Shown: piece by piece, positions 6,344-14,607 of the stretch
Position numbering within the stretch: position 1 is the stretch's first letter
How the letters are laid out: every line of letters starts with the position of its first letter
Source: a virus
Virus record (IMG/VR): IMGVR_UViG_3300032278_000070
Coordinates: 1 to 31,489 of that record
Reading direction: 5' to 3' (one strand)
DNA length: 31,489 bases
Notes under the pieces: model-generated
What the model was told of the DNA's origin: nothing
What the model saw: the letters and a program-made list of their open reading frames with translations, nothing else
The model's database searches: none
Made by a program: the position numbers and the translations under genes

Positions 6344-8248
6344 ATGGCATCGTATACTCGCCCCGGTGTGTACGTTAACGAGTCGGCTTTAAAGCCAGTC
6401 GTTACCAATCGTCCCGGTCGCACTACCGCTTCCTTCGTGGGAAAGTCCACGAGAGGACCCACCGGCAAGCCCGTACTGATTCAGTCATGGGGAGCCTTCA
6501 CCGCTACGTTCGGTGACATCAATCCATTGTACGAACTGGGATATACTATTTATCAGTTCTTTTCCAACGGAGGCACTGAGTGTTACATTGTGCGTACGCT
6601 GACTGACAGCACTACGGCAAACACTGATTCAGCCCTTGCGCTGGTCCATGACACTGACAAGAACCTGTTTACTGCTACGTCTAAGTTGGCTGGTGCCGAT
6701 GGCAACAACATCACCATTGAAGCCACCAAGAACGAAAATAACGACACCTCTGCTACTAGTGGTGGTACTGGTATCTTGGACATCGTCGTTAAGTACAAGG
6801 GTGTTACCAAGGAAACCTTCGCTGCACTGACCTTTGCCAACGCCACTGGTGCCACTTCAGCCACAATACAGGTTAATGACGCTGTGTCTGGCTCTCAGTA
6901 CATCACAGTGTCCTCACAGGTCACCAACAACCATGCCTCTGGAGCGCAGTTCAACACCTCGTTCGCTACCGCCGTTACCTTCACCTTGGCTGGTGGGGCC
7001 GACATCGGGCAGTCTGAGAAGGCCACGGGCAATGTCCAAGGCACCACCGCTGGAGTTGCTGCTAACCACTTCCTCCTGACCGCTGAGAACGCTGGCGCTT
7101 GGGCCAATGGTCTAACCGCTGAGACCACTGCGGGTCTTGAGGCAGCGTCGACAACCTCCTATGGTACCTTCGATGTGGTTATCAAGTTGGATGGTGGAGA
7201 GAAGGAGCGTTGGACTGAGGTGTCCCTTGATGCCACCCACAACCGCTACGTTCTTAGCCTCTTGAACAACTATTCGGATTACGTCAGGGTGTCCAACGTG
7301 GCTACCCCGACCAAGGCTGCAAACACGTCGGTTACTTCCGGCACGTACTCCTTGGTGGGAGGCTCAGATGGAGTTGCGGTGGATGCAAGTGACTACACCA
7401 ACGCCTTGGGCTACTTGGATCAGGTGACTGGCGACCTGCTGATCAACCTTCCGGGGGTGTCATCCTCTTCCGAGGTGAACAGCGCTCTGTCGTATGCTTC
7501 AACCCGTGGTACCGGATTCGTGATTATCGACCCCGATCTCACCGCCACCACTGCCGCAGCAGCAGTAACCGCAGTGTCACCATACTCTAACAGCGGTTAT
7601 GGCGCAGTCTACTACCCAGCAGTGACCGCAGCGGACCCGACCAAGACGGGCCCTGCATCTCTACGCACCTCAGCGGTAGGTGGTGCTGTTATGGCTATCT
7701 ACGCTAAGGCAGAGAGGCTCAAGTCTGTGGCTCAGGCACCCGCAGGGTTTAACTACGACTTGGCCAACGTCTTTGGTCTGGTGGCAACCTACACCGAGGC
7801 CGAGGAAGGTACCCTGTACTCTTCGGGGATCAACCCCATCCGCTTGGTACCGGGAACCGGGGCCATCCTGAATGGTACTCGCACTCTGGCACCTACCTCT
7901 CCTGAACGGTACATTCCTATTCGTAGGACCCTGAACTTCGTGAAGGCTCGGATGAAGGAGATCACCAAGTTTGCGGTCTTTGAGCCCAACGATTCTAGTC
8001 TGAGGGAGGAAGTTACTGAGGTAGTTACCCAAGAACTCCGTGGCCTATGGGGCAAGGGAGCGCTCAAGGGAGGTACCAGCGATTTGGCGTTCTACGTTAC
8101 CTGCGATGGGACCAACAACACAGATAGCACCGTTGCTAACGGTGAAATACACGTTGAGGTGGGGCTGGCTCTACAGTACCCCGCTGAGTTCGTGATCGTT
8201 AATGTCAGTCAGTGGACTGGCGGCTCCAACGCAGTCGACACCCTTTAG
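6344..8248 (+). CDS. Tail sheath protein
   Basis: A 634-residue protein that forms the contractile outer sheath. It opens with YTRPGVYVNE, the typical first strand of phage sheath proteins, then RTTASFVGKSTRGPTGKPVLIQSW and an FGDINPLYELGYTIYQFFSNGG segment, all classic for this family. An enlarged middle (residues about 85-330) is rich in Thr, Ala and Gly and probably forms the surface-exposed domains. The conserved C-terminal part has RYIPIRRTLNFVKARMKE and TQELRGLW, which form the inter-subunit handshake region. A strong AGGAGA (6331-6336) precedes the ATG, as expected for an abundant virion protein. The tube gene follows 14 bases after the stop. Confidence 0.95.
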   Translation: MASYTRPGVYVNESALKPVVTNRPGRTTASFVGKSTRGPTGKPVLIQSWGAFTATFGDINPLYELGYTIYQFFSNGGTECYIVRTLTDSTTANTDSALALVHDTDKNLFTATSKLAGADGNNITIEATKNENNDTSATSGGTGILDIVVKYKGVTKETFAALTFANATGATSATIQVNDAVSGSQYITVSSQVTNNHASGAQFNTSFATAVTFTLAGGADIGQSEKATGNVQGTTAGVAANHFLLTAENAGAWANGLTAETTAGLEAASTTSYGTFDVVIKLDGGEKERWTEVSLDATHNRYVLSLLNNYSDYVRVSNVATPTKAANTSVTSGTYSLVGGSDGVAVDASDYTNALGYLDQVTGDLLINLPGVSSSSEVNSALSYASTRGTGFVIIDPDLTATTAAAAVTAVSPYSNSGYGAVYYPAVTAADPTKTGPASLRTSAVGGAVMAIYAKAERLKSVAQAPAGFNYDLANVFGLVATYTEAEEGTLYSSGINPIRLVPGTGAILNGTRTLAPTSPERYIPIRRTLNFVKARMKEITKFAVFEPNDSSLREEVTEVVTQELRGLWGKGALKGGTSDLAFYVTCDGTNNTDSTVANGEIHVEVGLALQYPAEFVIVNVSQWTGGSNAVDTL

Positions 8249-8262
8249 GAAGGAATAAGTAA

Positions 8263-8874
8263 ATGGCATCTGTAACAACACTGAGGACTGATCCCCTTAG
8301 GAACTTTAAGTTCAAGGTGGCTATCGTTCCTCGGGACACCGAGTTAAAGACACTGGCTAGTGGTCTTGGCAATCTAGGGTTCGCCCAGATGTCCGGTATC
8401 GCAGTCACCAATGAGGTCATCCCGTATAGGGAAGGCGGGATGAACACCCATCCACACAAGATGGTAGGACAGTCGGACTTCGCTCCCGTGTCTCTGGCGC
8501 GTGGTGTGTTCGCCAACCAAGAACAGTTGTATAGTTGGCAGCAGTTCATTCATGCTTGGCAGGGAGGTATTGCACTAGGATCAACAGGTAACGGCGGCAC
8601 CACTGCTGGCGCTGCCGCATCGGATTACCGCTGTAATGTAATGGTTACAGTGTTTGACCATCCGGTTACCGACAACTCCTCCACCAACGGCTACCAGTAC
8701 GACGTGGACCCTAGTGCCGACACCACAGTGAAACTGCCTGAGCGCTTGCAGGTGATGCTCTACAACGCTTGGCCCGGATCGTACTCCATCAGTGACCTCA
8801 ATGCTGGTGACAACGGCATCCTGATCCAGCAGTTGCAGTTGCACCACGAAGGTTTCACTATCAAATGGTTCTAG
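8263..8874 (+). CDS. Tail tube protein (gp19-like)
   Basis: A 203-residue protein forming the inner tube through which DNA passes. It has the T4 gp19-type pattern: DPLRNFKFKVAI at the N-terminus, GLGNLGFAQMSGIAVTNEVIPYREGG in the middle, and a HKMVGQSDFAPVSLARG strand. A Gly/Ala/Ser loop (residues about 108-125) is longer than usual. The C-terminus ends in QLQLHHEGFTIKWF, a typical closing strand. It is somewhat longer than T4 gp19 (about 163 residues). AGGAAGGA (8247-8254) is a strong ribosome-binding site. Sheath followed directly by tube is the standard order in contractile phages. Confidence 0.93.
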   Translation: MASVTTLRTDPLRNFKFKVAIVPRDTELKTLASGLGNLGFAQMSGIAVTNEVIPYREGGMNTHPHKMVGQSDFAPVSLARGVFANQEQLYSWQQFIHAWQGGIALGSTGNGGTTAGAAASDYRCNVMVTVFDHPVTDNSSTNGYQYDVDPSADTTVKLPERLQVMLYNAWPGSYSISDLNAGDNGILIQQLQLHHEGFTIKWF

Positions 8875-8930
8875 GAAGTGACGCCACACTCTAACATAAC
8901 CCTGTATAACTAGTACACAAGGAGACTCTA

Positions 8931-9734
8931 ATGAGTATAACTCTTTCAGAAGACGCAGCAGCATTTAACGAAGCCATCCAAGACCCACCCCCAGAGGTGG
9001 GTAAGGCTGCTCCAACAACAGTAAACCTTATGCGGGGCCTTGTGGACCCGGAGACAGGTGAATGGCAGAGCGTGGCAATAGTATCGGAGATGACTGGAGA
9101 AGACGAGGAAGCATTGGACCTAATCTCAACTAAGGACAACCTTTCCTACGCTGAATATACCTCGGCGCTTCTGAGGCGTTCGGTCACGTCTATCGGTAAC
9201 CTCCGAGTTGCGTCAGATCCATCTGTGTTGGACAACCTGATTATTGGTGATAGGGATCTCCTATTCCTTGGGATCATCCGTGCAACCTACGGAAATATCA
9301 GGGACTTCAGGTTGATCTGTCCTAGTTGTAAGGAATCCAACGAGGTCAAGGTCAACTTGGACACGGACTTTGAGATAGAGGAGCCAAAGGGAGACGCCCG
9401 TTCTACTAGGGAAATAACCCTAAAGGACGGTTCCGTGGTAAGCATTAAGTACCTGACAGGCAAGGACGCCAAGGCCGTGGCCTCTGCGGGAGACACTACT
9501 GCGGTACAGAACACGGAGATCGTCACGCAGAGTGTCGTATGGGACGATGATCGGTCCATTCAGGTACGTAGGTCATGGTCAAAGGGTCTATCCCTAGCAG
9601 ACCGCAAGACCATTGTACGAGCCGTGCTGGATGACCAGCCCGGCCCGAGACTGGAGGAGGTGAATGCCCCGTGCGCCTACTGTAGTGAAGACATAACTAT
9701 GGTACTTGACTGGGTGTCCCTTTTACTCGGTTAA
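8931..9734 (+). CDS. T4 gp26-like baseplate/tail assembly protein with zinc cysteines
   Basis: A 267-residue protein resembling the T4_baseplate (gp26) family found between tube and tape-measure genes of contractile phages and injection systems. It has an N-terminal disordered part (residues 1-45). A helical core follows (YAEYTSALLRRSVTSIGNL, then DRDLLFLGIIRATYGNI). It carries two CxxC pairs, C130/C133 (CPSC) and C248/C251 (CAYC), likely binding one zinc. AAGGAG (8919-8924) is a strong ribosome-binding site. The gene is followed by a short ORF in the +1 frame, so the product may also be made in a longer frameshifted form. Its role is most likely assembly of the tail tube or hub on the tape measure. 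Confidence 0.75.
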   Translation: MSITLSEDAAAFNEAIQDPPPEVGKAAPTTVNLMRGLVDPETGEWQSVAIVSEMTGEDEEALDLISTKDNLSYAEYTSALLRRSVTSIGNLRVASDPSVLDNLIIGDRDLLFLGIIRATYGNIRDFRLICPSCKESNEVKVNLDTDFEIEEPKGDARSTREITLKDGSVVSIKYLTGKDAKAVASAGDTTAVQNTEIVTQSVVWDDDRSIQVRRSWSKGLSLADRKTIVRAVLDDQPGPRLEEVNAPCAYCSEDITMVLDWVSLLLG

Positions 9735-9735
9735 C

Positions 9736-9864
9736 TTGACTCACGTTTATTGGAACTATGATGCTATTGCCCAAGGTTACCCCGGATACACGCTCTCGGA
9801 CATCCGTAGTATGTCTATACGACAGCGTTCTTTCTGGGCTGCCATGGCAAAGTGGCGTAGTTAG
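9736..9864 (+). CDS. Short +1-frame ORF after gp26-like gene: frameshift extension or small partner protein
   Basis: This region is open in the +1 frame relative to the preceding gene from about 9697 to the TAG at 9862-9864. Read from TTG 9736 it gives 42 residues ending in YTLSDIRSMSIRQRSFWAAMAKWRS, with a dIR.MS.RQR.FW pattern like the small C-terminal partners of gp26-like proteins. TTG 9736 lies two bases after the upstream TAA and has no clear ribosome-binding site. The alternative is programmed frameshifting at CTTTTAC (9720-9726), where Leu-CTT could slip to TTT, fusing these residues to the gp26-like protein. It fills the otherwise empty 144 bases before the tape-measure gene, which supports coding. 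Confidence 0.6.
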   Translation: MTHVYWNYDAIAQGYPGYTLSDIRSMSIRQRSFWAAMAKWRS

Positions 9865-9878
9865 TTCTGGAGAGAACC

Positions 9879-11996
9879 GTGCCTGATGATATAAAAGAAT
9901 CTGAAGATCAGACTATGAAGGCCTTTGCTACGTTCAAGGGTAGATTCAAGGCTGACATACAGGCCATCAAGAAGATGGACTCGTCGTTCGGCAACCTTGC
10001 CAAGACTCTGCGAGAGGTAAACGCTGAACTAAGCAAGATGATCGACCGTGGTCGTGACGCTCAGATTTCGTTGCAGGGAGTAGCCCAGTCTGCGGGTGGC
10101 CCCGCACCAACCGCTCCAGTTCAGGGTACTGGTGGGCGTACCAAGGCCGGTGGGACGGGTGGAACCAACGCTCCATTGACCAGCGGAACATGGGGCAAGT
10201 TCACGAACATGCTTGCTGGAGCCGCTGGCCAAACTGGCAAGAACGATCCTTTCGGGGGAGGGAGGGCGTGGGGTCAGGTTGGCCAATGGGTTGGCCAAAC
10301 AGCGGCTGCTGGTATTGGATGGGCTGGGGCACGGGCTGAAGGGGCAGCACCCTACATGCTAACTGCTGATCGTACAGGGATGCTCTACCGTCAGATGTAC
10401 GGTGGCACACAGTTGGAGTATCAGAATAAGTACCGTGCTCCCCTGATGGGCCGTCAGAATGACCCACTGTTATTGGGGAACGGTGGAGTTGAGGCGATGC
10501 TGGGGTTGCAGGCAACTACCGGACTCAACGCCACCCAGATGGCTCAGGGGGTTCAAGGCATCAGGGTGGCCTCTGGGTTTGGCTACTCAACGGGTGCTGC
10601 CAACCAAATGATCTCTGCTTTGGCAGCGCCCGGGTCCTCCAACCTTATGACGATTATGACCGGAATGGGTTTGTACGGCCCGGGTGGTCAGGCCCGAGAT
10701 CCGATGGACGTGATCAGAAACACCGTCCAACGCATGGGCCTGACCGACGAGGACATGGTACAGGGAGCCTTCCAGCCCGGGTCCATGACTAGGGCAAACC
10801 TGAGCCGCTCTGGTCTGCCAGAGGACATGCAGAACTTGGTACTTCAGTACGCCCAGCAGAATCTGGAGTTCCGCAAGAAGGGCGGTGAGGGTATGTACGA
10901 CCCGGCCTCCAAACGTGACCGCCAACGAATGGGTGTAGAGGAGGGCTACGCCACTGAGTTTGAGCGTACACGGGTTGAAGAGACCCGACGGGAGGAGCAG
11001 TTCTATCGTCGTCAGGTTGATAACTACGAGCAGATGGAGGAGAACACTCAGGCATTGATCAGGTTGACTGCGTCCATTGAGGACACGCTGTCCGGTGCTG
11101 TCGGTGCCAAGATAAGTACTACAAATATGTGGCAGATGCGTGCCGCTGGAGGGGTAGGCAAGACACTGGGCCCGCTGTTGACGACGATGGGTGGTTTTTC
11201 GCTTATGGCCTCTGCCGGTCCACAGGCCATCGGATCGGTCCCGGTAGGTCTGGGTCTGATGGCCGCAGGTGGCCTGCTGACAGCAATGTCAGGAGACCCT
11301 GATGACGTGATACAGCCCGGCATGGAAGCAGGGTTCTCAGGAAACCTACGCTCTATGGCCGTGGCTGCTGAGTCGGAGGGCCATGTACTAAGTCTGACAA
11401 GCGGGGTCCGTTCTGAGGAAGAGCAGAGGGCACTGTTCTTGGATAGGCACGACGAGGACCCCAATGGTAATAGGGTGTATAACGGAAAGACGTACAGTCT
11501 CAACGCCGCTGGTCGTGCTAAGGGTTACGCCGCTCCCCCGGGACATTCCCTACACCAGTTGGGTATGGCCGCTGATCTGGGACCACGGTCAGCGTGGCCA
11601 TGGATAGGTGCAAATGCTTCACGCTTCGGGCTACGTGTGGCTGATGGTGAGCCGTGGCATGTAGCCCGCATTGGTGCCAAGGCCCCGGTCGGCACACAGT
11701 TCGGCACTTCAGGCCATAGTGCTGGTTCCAGTCCTACTAAAGCACCACGCGCTGTCGCAGGTACCCTTCCCACCGGCTTGGCTGTTCCAGAGTTGGAACA
11801 GGCCATGAAGGACTCTCACCCGTCAGCGAACCTGATGCAGGGAGACGCTGATTCTGGGGGCTCTGTCATAACCATCTCTCCCACGATACACCTAACAGGG
11901 ACTGGCTCTTCTGCTGCTGACGCCCAGAAACTCGCTAATCAGGTAATCAGGTTGATTGAAACCTCTACCGCTGTAGACACCCTGAGGAGATCGTAA
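9879..11996 (+). CDS. Tape measure protein with C-terminal M15 (VanY-type) peptidase domain
   Basis: A 705-residue protein starting at GTG, with GGAGAG just upstream. The N-terminal part is helical and then Gly/Ala-rich. A charged coiled-coil (RTRVEETRREEQFYRRQVDN onwards) follows. Residues about 429-471 are strongly hydrophobic (Gly/Met/Leu-rich, possibly membrane-inserting). Residues about 490-605 form a D-alanyl-D-alanine carboxypeptidase-type fold: SLHQLGMAADLG supplies H559 and D566, and EPWH supplies E591 and H594, the expected zinc ligands and catalytic Glu. The likely role is to set tail length and, after ejection, cut peptidoglycan locally and open the membrane. The position after the gp26-like chaperone is the standard tape-measure slot. 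At 705 residues it is short, implying a rather short tail. Confidence 0.82.
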   Translation: MPDDIKESEDQTMKAFATFKGRFKADIQAIKKMDSSFGNLAKTLREVNAELSKMIDRGRDAQISLQGVAQSAGGPAPTAPVQGTGGRTKAGGTGGTNAPLTSGTWGKFTNMLAGAAGQTGKNDPFGGGRAWGQVGQWVGQTAAAGIGWAGARAEGAAPYMLTADRTGMLYRQMYGGTQLEYQNKYRAPLMGRQNDPLLLGNGGVEAMLGLQATTGLNATQMAQGVQGIRVASGFGYSTGAANQMISALAAPGSSNLMTIMTGMGLYGPGGQARDPMDVIRNTVQRMGLTDEDMVQGAFQPGSMTRANLSRSGLPEDMQNLVLQYAQQNLEFRKKGGEGMYDPASKRDRQRMGVEEGYATEFERTRVEETRREEQFYRRQVDNYEQMEENTQALIRLTASIEDTLSGAVGAKISTTNMWQMRAAGGVGKTLGPLLTTMGGFSLMASAGPQAIGSVPVGLGLMAAGGLLTAMSGDPDDVIQPGMEAGFSGNLRSMAVAAESEGHVLSLTSGVRSEEEQRALFLDRHDEDPNGNRVYNGKTYSLNAAGRAKGYAAPPGHSLHQLGMAADLGPRSAWPWIGANASRFGLRVADGEPWHVARIGAKAPVGTQFGTSGHSAGSSPTKAPRAVAGTLPTGLAVPELEQAMKDSHPSANLMQGDADSGGSVITISPTIHLTGTGSSAADAQKLANQVIRLIETSTAVDTLRRS

Positions 11997-14353
11997 TGCC
12001 GCACACTGGTGCTACGCACACACCACCGCCGCCGTTTCTCTCAACTGGAGCCCCTGCGGGGTATGCCACACCCGATGAGATTGTTGAAGCCACTTTCCAG
12101 AACCCGAAGTTCAGGGGAATAGGTAGTAGCAACGGTCTGGTTCCCACAGACGGATTGATTCAGCGTGGATACATGCGTCTGCTTACTGAGGTGTTTGAGT
12201 TCCAGAATACTACTAACCCGGTTAATGACGTGAGGAGTTCCTTAAACCACGACCTTGGTACTAAGTTGAACTTCCAGTTCAATCCTAATGAACTTACTAG
12301 GTCAGTGGTAGCCCGTACAGATACGCAGTTGTGGATCAACCAGTCTCCCAGTCAGTTGCTACAGCCCGGCATTGGTGATATGTCCTTCTCTTGGCAGATG
12401 CTGTTCAATCGTGAGGCTGAGGTGCAGAAGGGCAGAGTCTTTGGCAATCGTGACGCATCAGCCTTTGAAACTGACAGCATCACCAACCGTCTTGACGAGT
12501 TCTCCACACAGCAACAGGCGAGTGCAGATACTGCCGCAGAAGAACTGGGGGTGCTGGCCGACATTGCTATTCTGGACAGGATAACTGGTCAGAGCATCAG
12601 TAAGGAAGCCATCCAATATGCACAGGACCGGTATGCCCGTCTGGTGGCCTCTGGTGATATTACAGAGGAGGAGGAAGAGGACGACAAGACTAATATCAGT
12701 GCCCTAGCCGGGGGTGATGTCGCCTCCCTGATGGACATCAACGTACAGAACTCCGCATTCTTGATTCCCAATCCCATTCGTGTGGTGTTCTCTGAGAACT
12801 TCATGGTAGATGGTTATGTGAATAGCGTTACCGTTTCGTTCAAGAAGTTCTCCACCCAGATGGTGCCTACGGTTGCTTTGGTGGACGTTTCTATGCACGC
12901 CATTTATCAGGGCTTCGCCCGCTACAAGTCCACGTTCACCACCATCTTGGAACTGGCACAGAAAGAAAAGAAAGAAGAAGACGGCACTATTCCTCCCGCA
13001 GACCCCGGAACAGGTGCAGCCAAAGTTCAGGATGCAGGTAGGGTCAGCGCAGTACTGGATGGCATTGACCACTCCCCGACTCAGGACTTGAGGTTTACGG
13101 CTGACCGCATACCCAAGGACCCAGAGACAAAACTAGAGCACCACAAGTATGCCTCCACCGACAACCTCACGGTTGATGAGCAGGACGCCAAGCCCTTCAA
13201 GATCGACGGGGGTATTAGTTTTGCTATAATCTCCAGACTAGGCGTTGGTCCTGATGGTGGTGGGGATAAGACCTTGTTGACAATGCACGATAACGATGAG
13301 TTGGTTGTCTCAGATTTGTCCGCTAGGGTTTCTATGGGACTACGCCTTCGTGCGAGACTTAGGCCAATCCAGCAGAGCGGTGGCATCACCCCGAAGGCTA
13401 TGCTAGAGGCTCTGATTGCGGAAGACGTAGTCGATGAGCCGGTTGGACTCGCCCCCGGTTATATTCGGGATTCAGTGTTCTTTGCTATGTGGCCCGAAGG
13501 GCAGAGGAAACTGTTGCTGGCACAGGGGGATGGCATGGACTCGCAACTGGGCAGCAGTGCTACCGTTCATCAACTCTTTAGTGAGTTCGATGGCCAAACC
13601 GTAAGTACCCGTTCGTTTCCTATTACCCACCACGCAAACGGGACGATACTACCTAATGACACTTATGGGGACATGCTAGGAATACACGAAGCGGTGTACC
13701 CTAAGGGAGATGTATACGTAGGTGACTCCGGCGGACCTGCCGTCAAAACCTTCGTAGATAAAGGTGTCTGGATTTGGCTAAACTGGAGAGACGCCTATGA
13801 CGATGAACGTAAGTGGGAAGAGGACGACACGCTGTACTACCTTGCCAAAGGATTCTACAGTCCTAGTGATACCTCATCGTTCCCTTCTGAACTAATAATA
13901 ACGCACAGTGACACTACTAAGAATCTAGTGTTTGAAGTGGACTACCAGATGAACTTGCTGTTCAGGACTCAGTTGGCCTATCAGGGCAACGAAGTAACTG
14001 ACACCGGTTGGTTACGAGTTCACCCTAGGTCTGAGGTTTCTGCCTTTATACCAGACAGTAGCGGCCAGCACGGCCCCGGTAAGAATCTGGACTTGAATGG
14101 TGATTTGGTGGGTAACAAGGCAGTTGGGTTGGGCTTGGATGCTAGGTTTCCGTGGCAGTATGACCAGAGGGGAACGAAACTACACTTTGACGGTCATAAG
14201 GGATTTGGTGGTAACACTATCCCATGGTCATATCAGAATACCAGTTCTGTGATGCTGGGTATTGACTACAGCGTAGGCAGCGTTAGTGTCTACATTTCAA
14301 GTGATCCAGATAAAACTCAGGGGTACGTAGCAGGAGGAAGGAAGGCACACTGA
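11996..14353 (+). CDS. Large tube-initiator / baseplate protein (probable)
   Basis: A 785-residue protein whose ATG overlaps the tape-measure stop by one base. Residues about 85-160 (LNFQFNPNELTRSVVARTDT, then IGDMSFSWQMLFNREAEV) and about 265-310 (FMVDGYVNSVTVSFKKFSTQMVPTVALVDVSM) resemble the tube-initiator proteins that precede LysM-like proteins in contractile systems: a beta-sandwich that continues the tube into the baseplate. A Glu/Asp run occurs near residue 225. The C-terminal half (residues about 350-785) is unrecognised and beta-rich, far longer than typical initiators, and may be an added surface domain. The following LysM-like and hub genes support a baseplate role. Confidence 0.65.
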   Translation: MPHTGATHTPPPPFLSTGAPAGYATPDEIVEATFQNPKFRGIGSSNGLVPTDGLIQRGYMRLLTEVFEFQNTTNPVNDVRSSLNHDLGTKLNFQFNPNELTRSVVARTDTQLWINQSPSQLLQPGIGDMSFSWQMLFNREAEVQKGRVFGNRDASAFETDSITNRLDEFSTQQQASADTAAEELGVLADIAILDRITGQSISKEAIQYAQDRYARLVASGDITEEEEEDDKTNISALAGGDVASLMDINVQNSAFLIPNPIRVVFSENFMVDGYVNSVTVSFKKFSTQMVPTVALVDVSMHAIYQGFARYKSTFTTILELAQKEKKEEDGTIPPADPGTGAAKVQDAGRVSAVLDGIDHSPTQDLRFTADRIPKDPETKLEHHKYASTDNLTVDEQDAKPFKIDGGISFAIISRLGVGPDGGGDKTLLTMHDNDELVVSDLSARVSMGLRLRARLRPIQQSGGITPKAMLEALIAEDVVDEPVGLAPGYIRDSVFFAMWPEGQRKLLLAQGDGMDSQLGSSATVHQLFSEFDGQTVSTRSFPITHHANGTILPNDTYGDMLGIHEAVYPKGDVYVGDSGGPAVKTFVDKGVWIWLNWRDAYDDERKWEEDDTLYYLAKGFYSPSDTSSFPSELIITHSDTTKNLVFEVDYQMNLLFRTQLAYQGNEVTDTGWLRVHPRSEVSAFIPDSSGQHGPGKNLDLNGDLVGNKAVGLGLDARFPWQYDQRGTKLHFDGHKGFGGNTIPWSYQNTSSVMLGIDYSVGSVSVYISSDPDKTQGYVAGGRKAH

Positions 14354-14604
14354 TGGCTGTAACTCCCTCCTCCCGGTACACCCAGATCACAGACTCCAAT
14401 GGTAGGGCCGTTGTCCAGCGTAAGGCTAGGGTCAACAGCCATTACTCCACGGTGGTGTCTGTTCAGGATCAGTCCCTTCAGGACATCGCTGCAAAGTGGT
14501 TGGGTAACGCCAGCCTGTACTGGCGTATCGCTGATCTGAACCCACAGGTGCTTTACCCGGATGAGGTTCCCATGGGGACTCGCCTACGCATACCAACGGT
14601 GTAG
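14353..14604 (+). CDS. LysM-like baseplate protein (gpX/gp53 type)
   Basis: An 83-residue protein. The C-terminal 45 residues read VQDQSLQDIAAKWLGNASLYWRIADLNP and then DEVPMGTRLRIPTV, the pattern of a LysM fold as in P2 gpX: a strand, an IA..W.G helix, a YWRIADLNP helix and a final RLRIP strand. These proteins usually bridge tube initiator and hub rather than bind free peptidoglycan. It overlaps the upstream stop by one base and lies directly before the hub gene. Its short length and position fit gpX well. Confidence 0.82.
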   Translation: MAVTPSSRYTQITDSNGRAVVQRKARVNSHYSTVVSVQDQSLQDIAAKWLGNASLYWRIADLNPQVLYPDEVPMGTRLRIPTV

Positions 14605-14607
14605 CCC

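Noticed and set aside
8905-8910. TATAAC as a possible promoter -10 box before the gp26-like gene
   Set aside because: No convincing -35 element lies 16-18 bases upstream, and the gene is in a continuous operon with a strong ribosome-binding site.
11048-11503. 151-codon ORF on the - strand
   Set aside because: Opposite the tape-measure hydrophobic and M15 region; no supporting gene context on that strand anywhere in the window.
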